Below are positions 56,517-64,000 of a DNA stretch of 64,000 nucleotides, piece after piece. The notes beneath the pieces were generated by a model, which saw only the letters and a program-made list of their open reading frames with translations, made no database searches and was not told the origin of the DNA. Every line of letters begins with the position of its first letter. Position 1 is the first letter of the stretch. A program made the position numbers and the translations under genes. Origin of the DNA: Methylobacter sp. Its GTDB lineage: Bacteria > Pseudomonadota > Gammaproteobacteria > Methylococcales > Methylomonadaceae. Location of the stretch: NCBI GenBank assembly GCA_028716975.1, contig JAQUOU010000006.1, positions 62,001 through 126,000 on the forward strand. The letters run 5' to 3'.

Positions 56517-57590
56517 CTATGATTTCGGTATCTCCAGGGGTTTGCCTTTGCGGTCACGCCCGTAAATTCGGGGGCGAATGTAATGATCTATCAGCGGCGT
56601 CGCCGCATTCATTAACAGCACGGCAAAACCTGCCCCTTCGGGATACGCGCCCCAGGTACGAATCACGAAAATCAACAGCCCGCAACCTGCACCGAAAACC
56701 AGTTGACCTGCAGGCGTATTGGGCGAAGTGACATAATCGGTGGCGATAAAAAAGGCTACGCACATTAACGCGCCTGAATTTAAATGCAGCAACGGGCTGA
56801 CATAATGCCGGGTATCCATGACATGAAAGGCCGCGGCTAGCAGCGCAACCGTCAACAATAAAGATACCGGGATCTGCCATTGAATGATATTTTGGCGAAT
56901 TAACCACACGCCGCCCAAGCCCAGCAACAGCGTGGAAGTTTCGCCCAAACTGCCGCGCGTGCCGCCCATAAAGTCAAGAAAACCGGAGTAATCCTTGAGG
57001 ATGTCAGGCAATAAACGGTTCTGGGAGAATTCAGTTTTGATGAATCCCAGCGTGGTCGCACCGGTGCTTGCATCCAGATTATCCAGTCCTGAAAAGGTAA
57101 TGCGCCAGCTTTCGGCAAGGCCCGGCGAATGCGAGAAAAACAACGGCGACACATTGGCCCATGTCGTCATTTCGATAGGAAAGGAAATCAGCAGCGCGAC
57201 TCTGGCGAGCATGGCGGGATTAAACAGATTTTGCCCCAGGCCGCCATAAACCTGTTTGCCTAAAATAATCGCCAGTCCGGAACCGGCTACGCCTAGCCAC
57301 CACGGAGCCCAAGGCGGCAGCGTCATTGCCAGCAGCCAGCCGGTCAATGCAGCGGAGCCATCCATAATGACCGGTTTGGCGATTTTACCCCTGAGCCGTA
57401 TACATAAGACTTCAAAAAAAACCGCTGATAACACGGTAATAATAAACAGATTCAGAGCCGGCCAGCCAAAACACAAGAGTCCAAATGCGGTCGCAGGCGT
57501 AATAGCCAGCATGACTTGCCACATAATATGACTGACGCTCGCCTTGGCGCCGACATGCGCGCCGCTGCTGGGTTTCATGTACGAAATCAT
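56517..57590 (-). CDS. rnfD: Rnf electron transport complex subunit RnfD
   Basis: A 357-aa polytopic membrane subunit with covalent FMN; the attachment threonine is in DASTGATTLG. Hydrophobic segments number about nine. YRPSSGAHVGAKAS-like KPSSGAHVGAKASV at the N-terminus and PEGAGFAVLLMNAATPLIDH near the C-terminus are family hallmarks. The start overlaps rnfC by 4 nt. Confidence 0.94.
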   Translation of the reverse strand: MISYMKPSSGAHVGAKASVSHIMWQVMLAITPATAFGLLCFGWPALNLFIITVLSAVFFEVLCIRLRGKIAKPVIMDGSAALTGWLLAMTLPPWAPWWLGVAGSGLAIILGKQVYGGLGQNLFNPAMLARVALLISFPIEMTTWANVSPLFFSHSPGLAESWRITFSGLDNLDASTGATTLGFIKTEFSQNRLLPDILKDYSGFLDFMGGTRGSLGETSTLLLGLGGVWLIRQNIIQWQIPVSLLLTVALLAAAFHVMDTRHYVSPLLHLNSGALMCVAFFIATDYVTSPNTPAGQLVFGAGCGLLIFVIRTWGAYPEGAGFAVLLMNAATPLIDHYIRPRIYGRDRKGKPLEIPKS

Positions 57591-59074
57591 ACCAATGCGC
57601 TCTGCTCGGCTTTCAGCCGTTCCCGCTCTGCCTTGGCAGCTATGCGGGCCAGCTCATCTTCGCGCTGTTGCTGGGCTATGCGTTCCATGCGGGCGTTACG
57701 CGCATCCATCAGGCGTTTGGTTTGCTCGGATTTATGCTGCGCCTGCTGCCTGGCCATGACTTCACCCGAGGCATATTTAAAATACTGCACTAGGGGAATA
57801 TTGGATGGGCAGATGTAAGAACAGCAACCGCAACTTATGCAGTCTTTTAATCCTAAATCCACCGCAGTATCCAGTTGGTTAATGCGGATATTGTTCGCCA
57901 TATCCAAAGGCCGTAGTCCCGCCGGACAAACGCTGACACAACTGGCGCAGCGGATACAGGGTTGTTCATCGGTATTTTTGAGTTCGCTTTGTGTTAATGC
58001 CAGAATGCCGCTGGTGGCCTTAACGGTGGGCAGACTCGTATTTGGCAAGGAATCGCCCATCATCGGGCCGCCCATAATGATACGCGCGGTTGCTTCCGAA
58101 TTCACTTCACAAAAGTCGAACAGCTCGGAAATTAAAGTACCGAAAGGAACTTCTACATTCACGGGGCGCTTTACTGCGCCCCCGGCTACAGTGATAACAC
58201 GGCTAAGCAAAGGCTGCCCATGACGAATCGCATTATGGACTGCATGAGCGGTACCGACATTATGAATGGTCACGCCGATTTCCGATGAACGGCAGCCTAC
58301 CGGAACTTCTTTACCCGTCACATAACGGATCAATTGCCGATCCCAACCCATCGGGTAGCGAGTGGGGATTTGCATGACTTTAATCAGCGGATAAGGCTTT
58401 GCCGCGGCTTGCATAGCAAGATAGGCTTGCGGTTTATTGTCTTCAATCGCCACCACGGCATTTTCAGTTTCCATGCCATGCAGCATCAAACGCACACCAT
58501 CGATAATCTGCCCGGCGCGTTCCTGCATCAGTCTGTCATCGCAGCTTAAATAAGGCTCACATTCCGCCCCGTTTATAATTAGCGTATCAATATGGTTTTC
58601 ACGTCCCATATTGAGCTTAACCGCGGTTGGGAAGGTCGCTCCGCCTAAGCCGACAATACCCGCCGCGCCGACTCGCAAACTAATATCTTCAGGAGTTAAC
58701 TGGAAAGGATCGTCTATGGCTTGTATTGCCATCCATTCATCTTTGCCGTCAGTTTCCAGCACGATAGTCCGGATAGGTAACGCGGACGGATGCGGCGCCG
58801 GATAATCGTTAACGTCAAGTATAATGCCCGAACTGGGTGCATGTACGGGCGCGGAAATCATGCCTTGACTGTAAGCTAGCAGTTGCCCTTTCAGCACTTT
58901 TTCACCGACTTTAATTACCGGCTCAGCGGGTTTGCCGACGTGTTGCTGCAGGGGAATATACAGTTTTTTCGGTAAAGGAAAGCTGTTGACTATGGCTTGT
59001 GCAGCGGTTGCAGCTTTGTGTTCCTCGGCATATACGCCGCCTCGAATGCTTGGTTTTGAAAAAAAGCTCAGCAT
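57587..59074 (-). CDS. rnfC: Rnf electron transport complex subunit RnfC
   Basis: A 495-aa cytoplasmic subunit that takes electrons from NADH or passes them between NADH and RnfB. It has an N-terminal GGVYAEEHK segment, an NADH/FMN-binding region (GIVGLGGATFPTAVKL, LIINGAECEPYLSCDDRL), two [4Fe-4S] motifs (CIRCASCVSVCPAGL, CISCGCCSYICPSN) and a short charged C-terminal tail, unlike the very long tail of E. coli RsxC. It overlaps rnfB by 7 nt. Confidence 0.95.
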   Translation of the reverse strand: MLSFFSKPSIRGGVYAEEHKAATAAQAIVNSFPLPKKLYIPLQQHVGKPAEPVIKVGEKVLKGQLLAYSQGMISAPVHAPSSGIILDVNDYPAPHPSALPIRTIVLETDGKDEWMAIQAIDDPFQLTPEDISLRVGAAGIVGLGGATFPTAVKLNMGRENHIDTLIINGAECEPYLSCDDRLMQERAGQIIDGVRLMLHGMETENAVVAIEDNKPQAYLAMQAAAKPYPLIKVMQIPTRYPMGWDRQLIRYVTGKEVPVGCRSSEIGVTIHNVGTAHAVHNAIRHGQPLLSRVITVAGGAVKRPVNVEVPFGTLISELFDFCEVNSEATARIIMGGPMMGDSLPNTSLPTVKATSGILALTQSELKNTDEQPCIRCASCVSVCPAGLRPLDMANNIRINQLDTAVDLGLKDCISCGCCSYICPSNIPLVQYFKYASGEVMARQQAQHKSEQTKRLMDARNARMERIAQQQREDELARIAAKAERERLKAEQSALV

Positions 59075-59622
59075 ACAGCATTACCTGTTACCGGCAAGGC
59101 GGGTTTAGTCCATCGCCAGTTACGTAAAGTGACTTCAATAGGGTGCATTTGCAAACATTCAGTCGGGCACACTTCTATACATTTTTTACAAGCTATACAG
59201 GCATCGGCGACTACCGCATGAATTTGTTTGGGTGCGCCGACTATGGCATCAGTTGGACAGACTTTAAAACAGCGGGTACAACCCGTACAGGTATCCTCAC
59301 TAACTCTGGCAACCAGTAGTTCGGGTTCTTTTACTTCGCTTAAATCCAGGTCCAACCCTAATAAAGCGGCGATTTGTTCCGCCAGGGCGCTACCGCCCGG
59401 AGGGCATATGGTAGCGGGCGCTTTACCTTCGGCTAACGCTTCGGCGGCCGGCCTGCAGCCTGGAAAACCGCATTGACCGCATTGCGAGCCTGGCATTAAG
59501 GACTCCAGTTCATCGACAATCGGGCTGCTTTCAACTTTTAAATATTTGGCGGCAATACCCAACAGCAAGCCCAGAAACAGCCCTAATAAGGTTAAACTTA
59601 GAATGGCGGATAAAACGTACAT
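59068..59622 (-). CDS. rnfB: Rnf electron transport complex subunit RnfB
   Basis: A 184-aa iron-sulfur subunit. An N-terminal membrane anchor (SAILSLTLLGLFLGLLLGIA) is followed by a [4Fe-4S] domain (PGSQCGQCGFPGCRPAAEA) and two ferredoxin motifs (CTGCTRCFKVCPTD, CIACKKCIEVCPTE). It links RnfC to the membrane subunits. It begins 12 nt after rnfA. Confidence 0.95.
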   Translation of the reverse strand: MYVLSAILSLTLLGLFLGLLLGIAAKYLKVESSPIVDELESLMPGSQCGQCGFPGCRPAAEALAEGKAPATICPPGGSALAEQIAALLGLDLDLSEVKEPELLVARVSEDTCTGCTRCFKVCPTDAIVGAPKQIHAVVADACIACKKCIEVCPTECLQMHPIEVTLRNWRWTKPALPVTGNAVC

Positions 59623-59634
59623 GGTTTTCTCCTG

Positions 59635-60219
59635 TTAATGTGTGCTGTAAAGCCCTGCAAACCCCATAAATGCCAGCGATAAAATACCGGCGGTAATAAA
59701 TGCAATCGGCGTGCCTGCAAACAGTGCAGGGACTGTCATCAACGCCAGACGCTCACGCAGGCCGGCAAAAAGCACCATAACTAACGTAAAGCCGACAGCG
59801 GAACCAAAACCGAAAATCATACTTTGCATAAAACCGTATTGCTCCTGCACATTCAATAACGCCACGCCCAACACCGCACAGTTGGTGGTAATCAGCGGCA
59901 GGAAAATACCCAGTATCTGATAAAGTACCGGACTGGTTTTATGCACCACCATTTCAGTAAATTGCACCACGGCGGCAATTACCAGGATAAAGGCGAGTAT
60001 GCGTAAAAACTGAATATTAAAAGGAGCCAGTATGAAATGCTCCAGTAACCAACTGGTCATTGCTGCCAGGGTCAGTACAAAAGTTGTTGCCAGGCCCATG
60101 CTCAATGCAGTATCCAGTTTTTTCGAGACGCCCATAAACGGGCAGAGTCCCAGGAATTTTACCAGAACCACGTTGTTGACCAGAGCCGTGCCTAATAAAA
60201 GTAGAAGGTATTCACTCAC
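59635..60219 (-). CDS. rnfA: Rnf electron transport complex subunit RnfA
   Basis: A 194-aa six-helix membrane subunit. I place the start at GTG 60219 ([20 protein letters not shown]) because it matches the RsxA N-terminus and length, and because the -24/-12 promoter at 60262-60276 predicts transcription from about 60250, downstream of the longer frame's ATG at 60252. [12 protein letters not shown] and [16 protein letters not shown] carry the conserved cysteines. It is first in the rnf operon. Confidence 0.93.
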   Translation of the reverse strand: MSEYLLLLLGTALVNNVVLVKFLGLCPFMGVSKKLDTALSMGLATTFVLTLAAMTSWLLEHFILAPFNIQFLRILAFILVIAAVVQFTEMVVHKTSPVLYQILGIFLPLITTNCAVLGVALLNVQEQYGFMQSMIFGFGSAVGFTLVMVLFAGLRERLALMTVPALFAGTPIAFITAGILSLAFMGFAGLYSTH

Positions 60220-60261
60220 TGTTTTTTCCAAGCTGTTTTTAGAACTTTTCATAACATCTCA

Positions 60262-60276
60262 GCATCAATTATGCCA
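60262..60276 (-). promoter_or_regulatory. Sigma-54 promoter of the rnf operon
   Basis: On the minus strand this reads TGGCAT-AATTG-ATGC, with correct -24/-12 spacing and accepted variants of both boxes. The start site near 60250 decides the rnfA start codon, leaving a leader of about 30 nt. Confidence 0.75.
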
Positions 60277-60354
60277 ATTCGACAAATAGACAGACACAGC
60301 CTATTTGTCGGCTTAGAGCCATGCAAAAAACCGCCGATGTCAGGGCATAAAATC

Positions 60355-60370
60355 TGTTACAAGTAATACA
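60355..60370. promoter_or_regulatory. NifA activator site 1 (TGT-N10-ACA)
   Basis: TGTTACAAGTAATACA is an exact consensus match. Its centre is about 88 bp from the rnf -24 box and about 148 bp from the nifL -24 box, suitable for either divergent promoter. Confidence 0.7.
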
Positions 60371-60393
60371 TCTTTACAGCGATAAAAATAAAT

Positions 60394-60409
60394 TGTCGTA
60401 AACCTTACA
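60394..60409. promoter_or_regulatory. NifA activator site 2 (TGT-N10-ACA)
   Basis: TGTCGTAAACCTTACA is an exact match, with its CTTACA half identical to the nifE site. It is about 127 bp from the rnf -24 box and about 109 bp from the nifL -24 box. Confidence 0.72.
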
Positions 60410-60508
60410 AAATCTTATATTCTATGAACCTGCTTACTACGCTTTGCTTTATAAATTAAGGATGAGCCAAAAATGGTAAAGTTATGTATAAAACATTAGT
60501 ATTAAGGC

Positions 60509-60523
60509 TGGCGTTATAATTGC
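60509..60523 (+). promoter_or_regulatory. Sigma-54-type promoter of nifLA (overlaps a -10 hexamer)
   Basis: TGGCGT-TATAA-TTGC keeps the exact -24/-12 spacing with a perfect TTGC and a -24 box differing at two positions from TGGCAC. A start near 60535 leaves about 29 nt to nifL. A perfect TATAAT (60515-60520) overlaps it, but no good -35 box is visible 17 bp upstream. Confidence 0.6.
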
Positions 60524-60563
60524 TAGGTAATTTTAAACTCCTCTCAGTTCCCGGCTATAACTT

Positions 60564-62186
60564 ATGAAAAAAACTTCATTGCAATTTTTACAGACGCATC
60601 TCAACATGGCGAACACGGTTGATGATTTTGCGCTCGGTTTATTTGGAGAGGCATCTATGGATAATAAAGGTGATAGGACACCTTACAGCTTGTTTATTGA
60701 GGCCGTTGAACAGGTGCCCATAGCGATATCAATAACCGACAAAAAAGCTAATATTCTTTATGTCAATCAAGAGTTTTCCAGAGTAACAGGTTACCAGCCT
60801 GAAGATGTTCTGGGTGAAAATGAATCTTTATTATCGGACAAACGTACCCCCAAAGATGTGTATTACGATTTATGGCATACCATCAGAAGCAAGAAAGTAT
60901 GGCGAGGAACACTGTGTAACCGGCATAAATTCGGCCATCGCTATCTCGCTGATTTGACTATAGCTCCCATGTTGGATGAGCAGGGGAAGGTTACTCATTA
61001 CATAGGCATGCACAAAGATATTACTCGCTCCTATGAGTCTGAAAAAAAGATAATTAATCAAAAATTATTGATTGAATCAGTTATTAATTCATCGCCCATT
61101 GCCATGGTAGTTATCGATAACCAGGATCGTGTTATTTTAGATAATCATATGTATAAAGTCTTGGTAACCGATCTCGATAAAGGCGAACCCGCGCTTTATT
61201 TTTTACAATTGCTGCGCAATGAGATGGGCGATTTATGGTCGCAGTTACAAAGTAATGAACAGGGCTTTAATAACCGTGAATTTAAGGTAGAAGGTAAAGG
61301 ACATCAGCGACCCCGGTGGTTTTCATGTGCCGGAAACTGGTTCATGGAGAATGAGGTTGATGCCGACGCCTTTTTTGAGAACGCTTCAAAGCAGTACCTG
61401 ATACTGACCATAACCGATATTACTCGGCAGCGGCGGCAGATGGAAGAGTTACATATCCAGACCTTAAAAACCATAATGTCCGAGGATGAAGGCGTGCGTG
61501 GCATAAGAGAAACCTTACTGGGCGCGATACACCAGATTCAAATGCCAATGAACCAAATTAGGGCAGCCGAACAGATTTTAAGACTCAAACGGGATGAGCG
61601 GCAAGCCAGCTTGTTACAAATACTGCAGCAGATTCAGCAATCCGGGGAAGAAGCCATTGCGACCATGCAAAATTGCATTCCCGAGATTCTGCAGGCCGCT
61701 GTTGTCCCCGTGAATCTCAATCAGATTTTGCACGAAGTGCTGTTGCTCAGCGATCAGCGGATCTTGTGTATGGGTATCGATGTGCATTGGCATCCACAGT
61801 CCGATCTGCCTAGTATCCTGGGTTCAGAAAATCGCCTGCGCATATTATTTAAGCAATTGATAGATAATGCTATTGGGGCGATAGGCATATCAAGCACTGG
61901 TGAACAGCGCCTTAAGATTACCACGCATGCTGATGCTGATTTGATTTATGTCAGCATTGAAGACAGCGGGCCGGGCATTCCGATTGAAAAACGCGCAAAA
62001 GTATTTGAGCCTTTTTATACCACTAGGCCCATGGGAGGCAATCAGGCGGGTATGGGGCTGGTTATGGCAAAGGAGATCGTTAACCAGCATCAGGGATTTA
62101 TCGATATAGATCCAGGCTATGATCAAGGATGCCGGCTTAAAATAAGCTTTCCTTTGCACAGACAGGAGCTTAGGAGGTTAACGTAA
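60564..62186 (+). CDS. nifL: Nitrogen fixation negative regulator NifL
   Basis: A 540-aa anti-activator that inhibits NifA in response to oxygen and fixed nitrogen. A first PAS domain (about 43-150, ISITDKKANILYVNQEFSRV) would bind FAD as the redox sensor, a second PAS-like domain follows (about 165-290), then an H-domain-like helix region (GAIHQIQMPMNQIRAAEQ) and a GHKL ATPase domain with DNAIGAI, EDSGPGIPIEK and GMGLVMAKEIV. The start could be ATG 60564 or ATG 60606. Its stop shares a base with the nifA start. Confidence 0.93.
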   Translation: MKKTSLQFLQTHLNMANTVDDFALGLFGEASMDNKGDRTPYSLFIEAVEQVPIAISITDKKANILYVNQEFSRVTGYQPEDVLGENESLLSDKRTPKDVYYDLWHTIRSKKVWRGTLCNRHKFGHRYLADLTIAPMLDEQGKVTHYIGMHKDITRSYESEKKIINQKLLIESVINSSPIAMVVIDNQDRVILDNHMYKVLVTDLDKGEPALYFLQLLRNEMGDLWSQLQSNEQGFNNREFKVEGKGHQRPRWFSCAGNWFMENEVDADAFFENASKQYLILTITDITRQRRQMEELHIQTLKTIMSEDEGVRGIRETLLGAIHQIQMPMNQIRAAEQILRLKRDERQASLLQILQQIQQSGEEAIATMQNCIPEILQAAVVPVNLNQILHEVLLLSDQRILCMGIDVHWHPQSDLPSILGSENRLRILFKQLIDNAIGAIGISSTGEQRLKITTHADADLIYVSIEDSGPGIPIEKRAKVFEPFYTTRPMGGNQAGMGLVMAKEIVNQHQGFIDIDPGYDQGCRLKISFPLHRQELRRLT

Positions 62187-63730
62187 TGTCTGAGCGTACC
62201 CAATTAATCGAAGCTGAACTGGACACCTTGTACCTTATCAGTCAGATATTAAATAGCACCCATGATTTGCATGCAAAATTACAGGCCGTACTGGACATGC
62301 TCCATAAAAGATCAGGTATGCGCTCAGGGATGATAACGCTAAGGGAAATAGAAAATAACAGCATGATTGTCAGCGTTGTCCACTCTGACGGCGCCGGCAA
62401 ACTTGATCAACCGGTCAGGTACAACCCGGGTGAAGGGTTGATGGGAGCCATACTGGACGAGGGCTGCACCATTGTTGTTGAAAAAGTGTCTGAAGAGCCG
62501 CGTTTTTTAGGGCGCCTGGGTTTGTATGATCCCGAACTGCCTTTTATCGGCTCGCCCGTCTACATAGAAGAAGGCGATACTATCGGTGTATTGGCCGCCC
62601 AGCCAAATAACAGCCTGTTTCTGGGTGAGCGAGCCCGGTTTATGGAGATGATTGCCAACTTGATTGCGCAAAGCGTGAAAATGTTGCGGGTAATCGAACG
62701 TAAACAGCGGAATCTGGTTAGCGAACGGGATCAACTCAAACAGGCATTGATCAAGAACTACAGTTTTGAAAACATCATTGGCCATTCGCCGCCGATGTTA
62801 AAAGTGTTTGATTTAATACGTCAGGTTGCAAAGTGGAATACCACGGTATTAATTCGAGGCGAATCAGGAACTGGTAAGGAAGTCGTGGCTAATGCGATTC
62901 ATTTTAATTCAGGCTGCGCCAGCGGACCTTTTTTAAAACTGAACTGCGCGGCCCTGCCTGACGCCTTATTGGAGTCTGAATTATTCGGGCACGAAAAAGG
63001 TGCGTTTAGCGGCGCCATCAGCCAGCGTAAAGGCCGCTTTGAATTAGCCGACAACGGCACTTTGTTTCTGGATGAAATCGGTGAAATTTCCGCTTCTTTC
63101 CAAGCCAAATTGCTGCGTGTATTGCAGGAAGGAGAATTTGAGCGGGTAGGCGGCACGCATACTATAAAAGTCAATGTCCGTATTATTGCAGCAACTAACC
63201 GTAATCTTGAGGAAGAAGTGAATGAAGGCGCATTCAGGGAAGACTTGTATTATCGCCTTAATGTAATGCCTGTTCATATGCCGGCGCTAAGGGATAGAAC
63301 TGAAGACATTCCGGAGCTATCTGAATTCCTGCTCGGCAGAATTTCGCAGCAGCAGGGCGGGCGCCCTCTGGAAATCAAGGAAAGCGCTATACGCATATTA
63401 ATGAAACACAACTGGCCCGGCAATGTCCGCGAACTGGCAAACCGCCTGGAACGGGCAGCAATAATGAGTCCTAACGGTATCATTGATAGAGATGTCATGG
63501 TCAGCACCGGGCTTGAAGATGTGGTGGCGCAGGCGGGTCTCAGTCTTAAACTTCAGAAATCGCCTGCGGTTGATTTTAATGATGAAAACATGGATGACCG
63601 GGAACGGGTCATTGCTGCTTTGGAGCAAAGCGGCTGGGTGCAAGCCAAAGCCGCCCGCCTGCTGAATATGACGCCAAGGCAAATCGCTTATCGTATTTTG
63701 ACCCTGGATATAACCATGAAGCAAATTTAA
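62186..63730 (+). CDS. nifA: Nif-specific sigma-54 activator NifA
   Basis: A 514-aa enhancer-binding protein: an N-terminal GAF domain (about 20-165), a central AAA+ domain with Walker A GESGTGKE at 225-232, and a C-terminal Fis-type helix-turn-helix (ERVIAALEQSGWVQAKAARL, NMTPRQIAYRI). The sigma-54 contact loop reads GAFSGA at 272-277 rather than GAFTGA, with Ser275 replacing the usual threonine. The cysteine-rich linker of oxygen-sensitive NifA proteins is absent, as expected for a NifL-controlled NifA. Confidence 0.95.
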   Translation: MSERTQLIEAELDTLYLISQILNSTHDLHAKLQAVLDMLHKRSGMRSGMITLREIENNSMIVSVVHSDGAGKLDQPVRYNPGEGLMGAILDEGCTIVVEKVSEEPRFLGRLGLYDPELPFIGSPVYIEEGDTIGVLAAQPNNSLFLGERARFMEMIANLIAQSVKMLRVIERKQRNLVSERDQLKQALIKNYSFENIIGHSPPMLKVFDLIRQVAKWNTTVLIRGESGTGKEVVANAIHFNSGCASGPFLKLNCAALPDALLESELFGHEKGAFSGAISQRKGRFELADNGTLFLDEIGEISASFQAKLLRVLQEGEFERVGGTHTIKVNVRIIAATNRNLEEEVNEGAFREDLYYRLNVMPVHMPALRDRTEDIPELSEFLLGRISQQQGGRPLEIKESAIRILMKHNWPGNVRELANRLERAAIMSPNGIIDRDVMVSTGLEDVVAQAGLSLKLQKSPAVDFNDENMDDRERVIAALEQSGWVQAKAARLLNMTPRQIAYRILTLDITMKQI

Positions 63731-63751
63731 GTAATCTCTGAGCAGGTTACC

Positions 63752-63777
63752 GTTCGTCTTGAGCTTGGCTAAGGACT
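63752..63777 (+). repeat. Degenerate family A repeat after nifA
   Basis: CGTTCGTCTTGAGCTTGGCT followed by AAGGACT is a mutated copy of the repeat at 35263. The text just before it (GTAATCTCTGAGCAGGTT) also matches the start of the array at 37221. Confidence 0.5.
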
Positions 63778-63812
63778 TAACACCGTTTCTTAACAGAAAA
63801 TTTGGAGCAGCA

Positions 63813-64000
63813 ATGACTATTTTATATGTGCAACACGATTATGCCGTTTTCGGTTTTGGTGAAACCAGGGAAGAAGCCATCGCCATGGCAGCGCAGTGGT
63901 TAAAAGATGAAACAGGCAAACAAGGCTGTTCCGTTGATTATGCTGAAAGTTTATTGGTAGCTTCCGCAAAACCCGGACAAATGACAATATATGAAACTGC
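63813..64000 (+). CDS. Unknown small protein downstream of nifA (cut by window end)
   Basis: An open frame starts at ATG 63813, with GGAGCA seven nucleotides upstream, and runs off the end (62 codons seen). It begins MTILYVQHDYAVFGFGETRE and continues EAIAMAAQWLKDETGKQG. I do not recognise the family. It takes the place where nifB follows nifA in Azotobacter, and it may be cotranscribed with nifLA. Confidence 0.6.
   Translation, partial: MTILYVQHDYAVFGFGETREEAIAMAAQWLKDETGKQGCSVDYAESLLVASAKPGQMTIYET

Noticed and set aside
60319..60336. Second sigma-54 candidate for rnf (GGCGGTTTTTTGC on the minus strand)
   Set aside because: The GG to GC distance is one base short, whereas 60262-60276 has the exact spacing.

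Overview
The window looks like chromosomal DNA of a free-living, nitrogen-fixing gammaproteobacterium. My best inference is a gammaproteobacterial methanotroph (order Methylococcales, Methylobacter/Methylomonas type). The reasons are the moderate GC content, the gammaproteobacterial order rne | rluC-HAD-sppA, a NifL/NifA pair next to an Rnf operon, a type III glutamine synthetase, and small exported proteins ending in a VPLP-type PEP-CTERM tail. No methane-oxidation gene lies in the window, so the genus is not proven.

Layout. (1) 1-18057, plus strand: an almost complete dcw cell-wall and division cluster (end of mraZ, rsmH, ftsL, ftsI, murE, murF, mraY, murD, ftsW, murG, murC, murB, ddl, ftsQ, ftsA, ftsZ, lpxC), tightly packed with many overlapping start/stop codons. 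(2) 18064-31223: housekeeping genes. These are a DciA-like DUF721 gene, dnaE, rne with a long structured leader, rluC, a HAD phosphatase, an SppA-type signal peptide peptidase, a PepSY protein with an OmpR-type two-component system, and a YheT-like hydrolase. (3) 31426-42064, minus strand: a nitrogen-fixation accessory block. From nifE it reads nifE, nifN, nifX, DUF269, a CCE_0567-type protein, nif ferredoxin III, a thioredoxin-fold 2Fe-2S ferredoxin, a helical TPR-like protein, two unknown proteins and an AAA+ ATPase closed by a strong terminator. A second transcription unit (rhodanese, ankyrin protein, NafY/NifY-like protein) follows, with its own sigma-54-type promoter. (4) 42492-53981: a mixed accessory region with an unknown lipoprotein, two PEP-CTERM proteins, a complete IS5-family element with TTA target duplications, a PaaK-like ligase, an orphan antitoxin-like gene, exonuclease III, a uracil-DNA glycosylase and type III glutamine synthetase, with several dispersed palindromic repeats. 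(5) 53982-60219, minus strand: rnfABCDGEH followed by bfd and bfr. (6) 60564-63730, plus strand: nifL-nifA, then the start of a further small gene cut by the window end.

How the parts fit. NifA (with sigma-54) and its redox/nitrogen-responsive partner NifL are divergent from the Rnf operon. The 344-bp gap between them holds two back-to-back -24/-12 promoters and two TGT-N10-ACA NifA-type sites, so both operons are probably controlled together. Rnf supplies low-potential electrons through ferredoxins. NifE/NifN/NifX/NafY handle the FeMo-cofactor. Rhodanese and bacterioferritin/Bfd may supply sulfur and iron. Type III glutamine synthetase assimilates the ammonium. nifH, nifD, nifK and nifB are not in this window.
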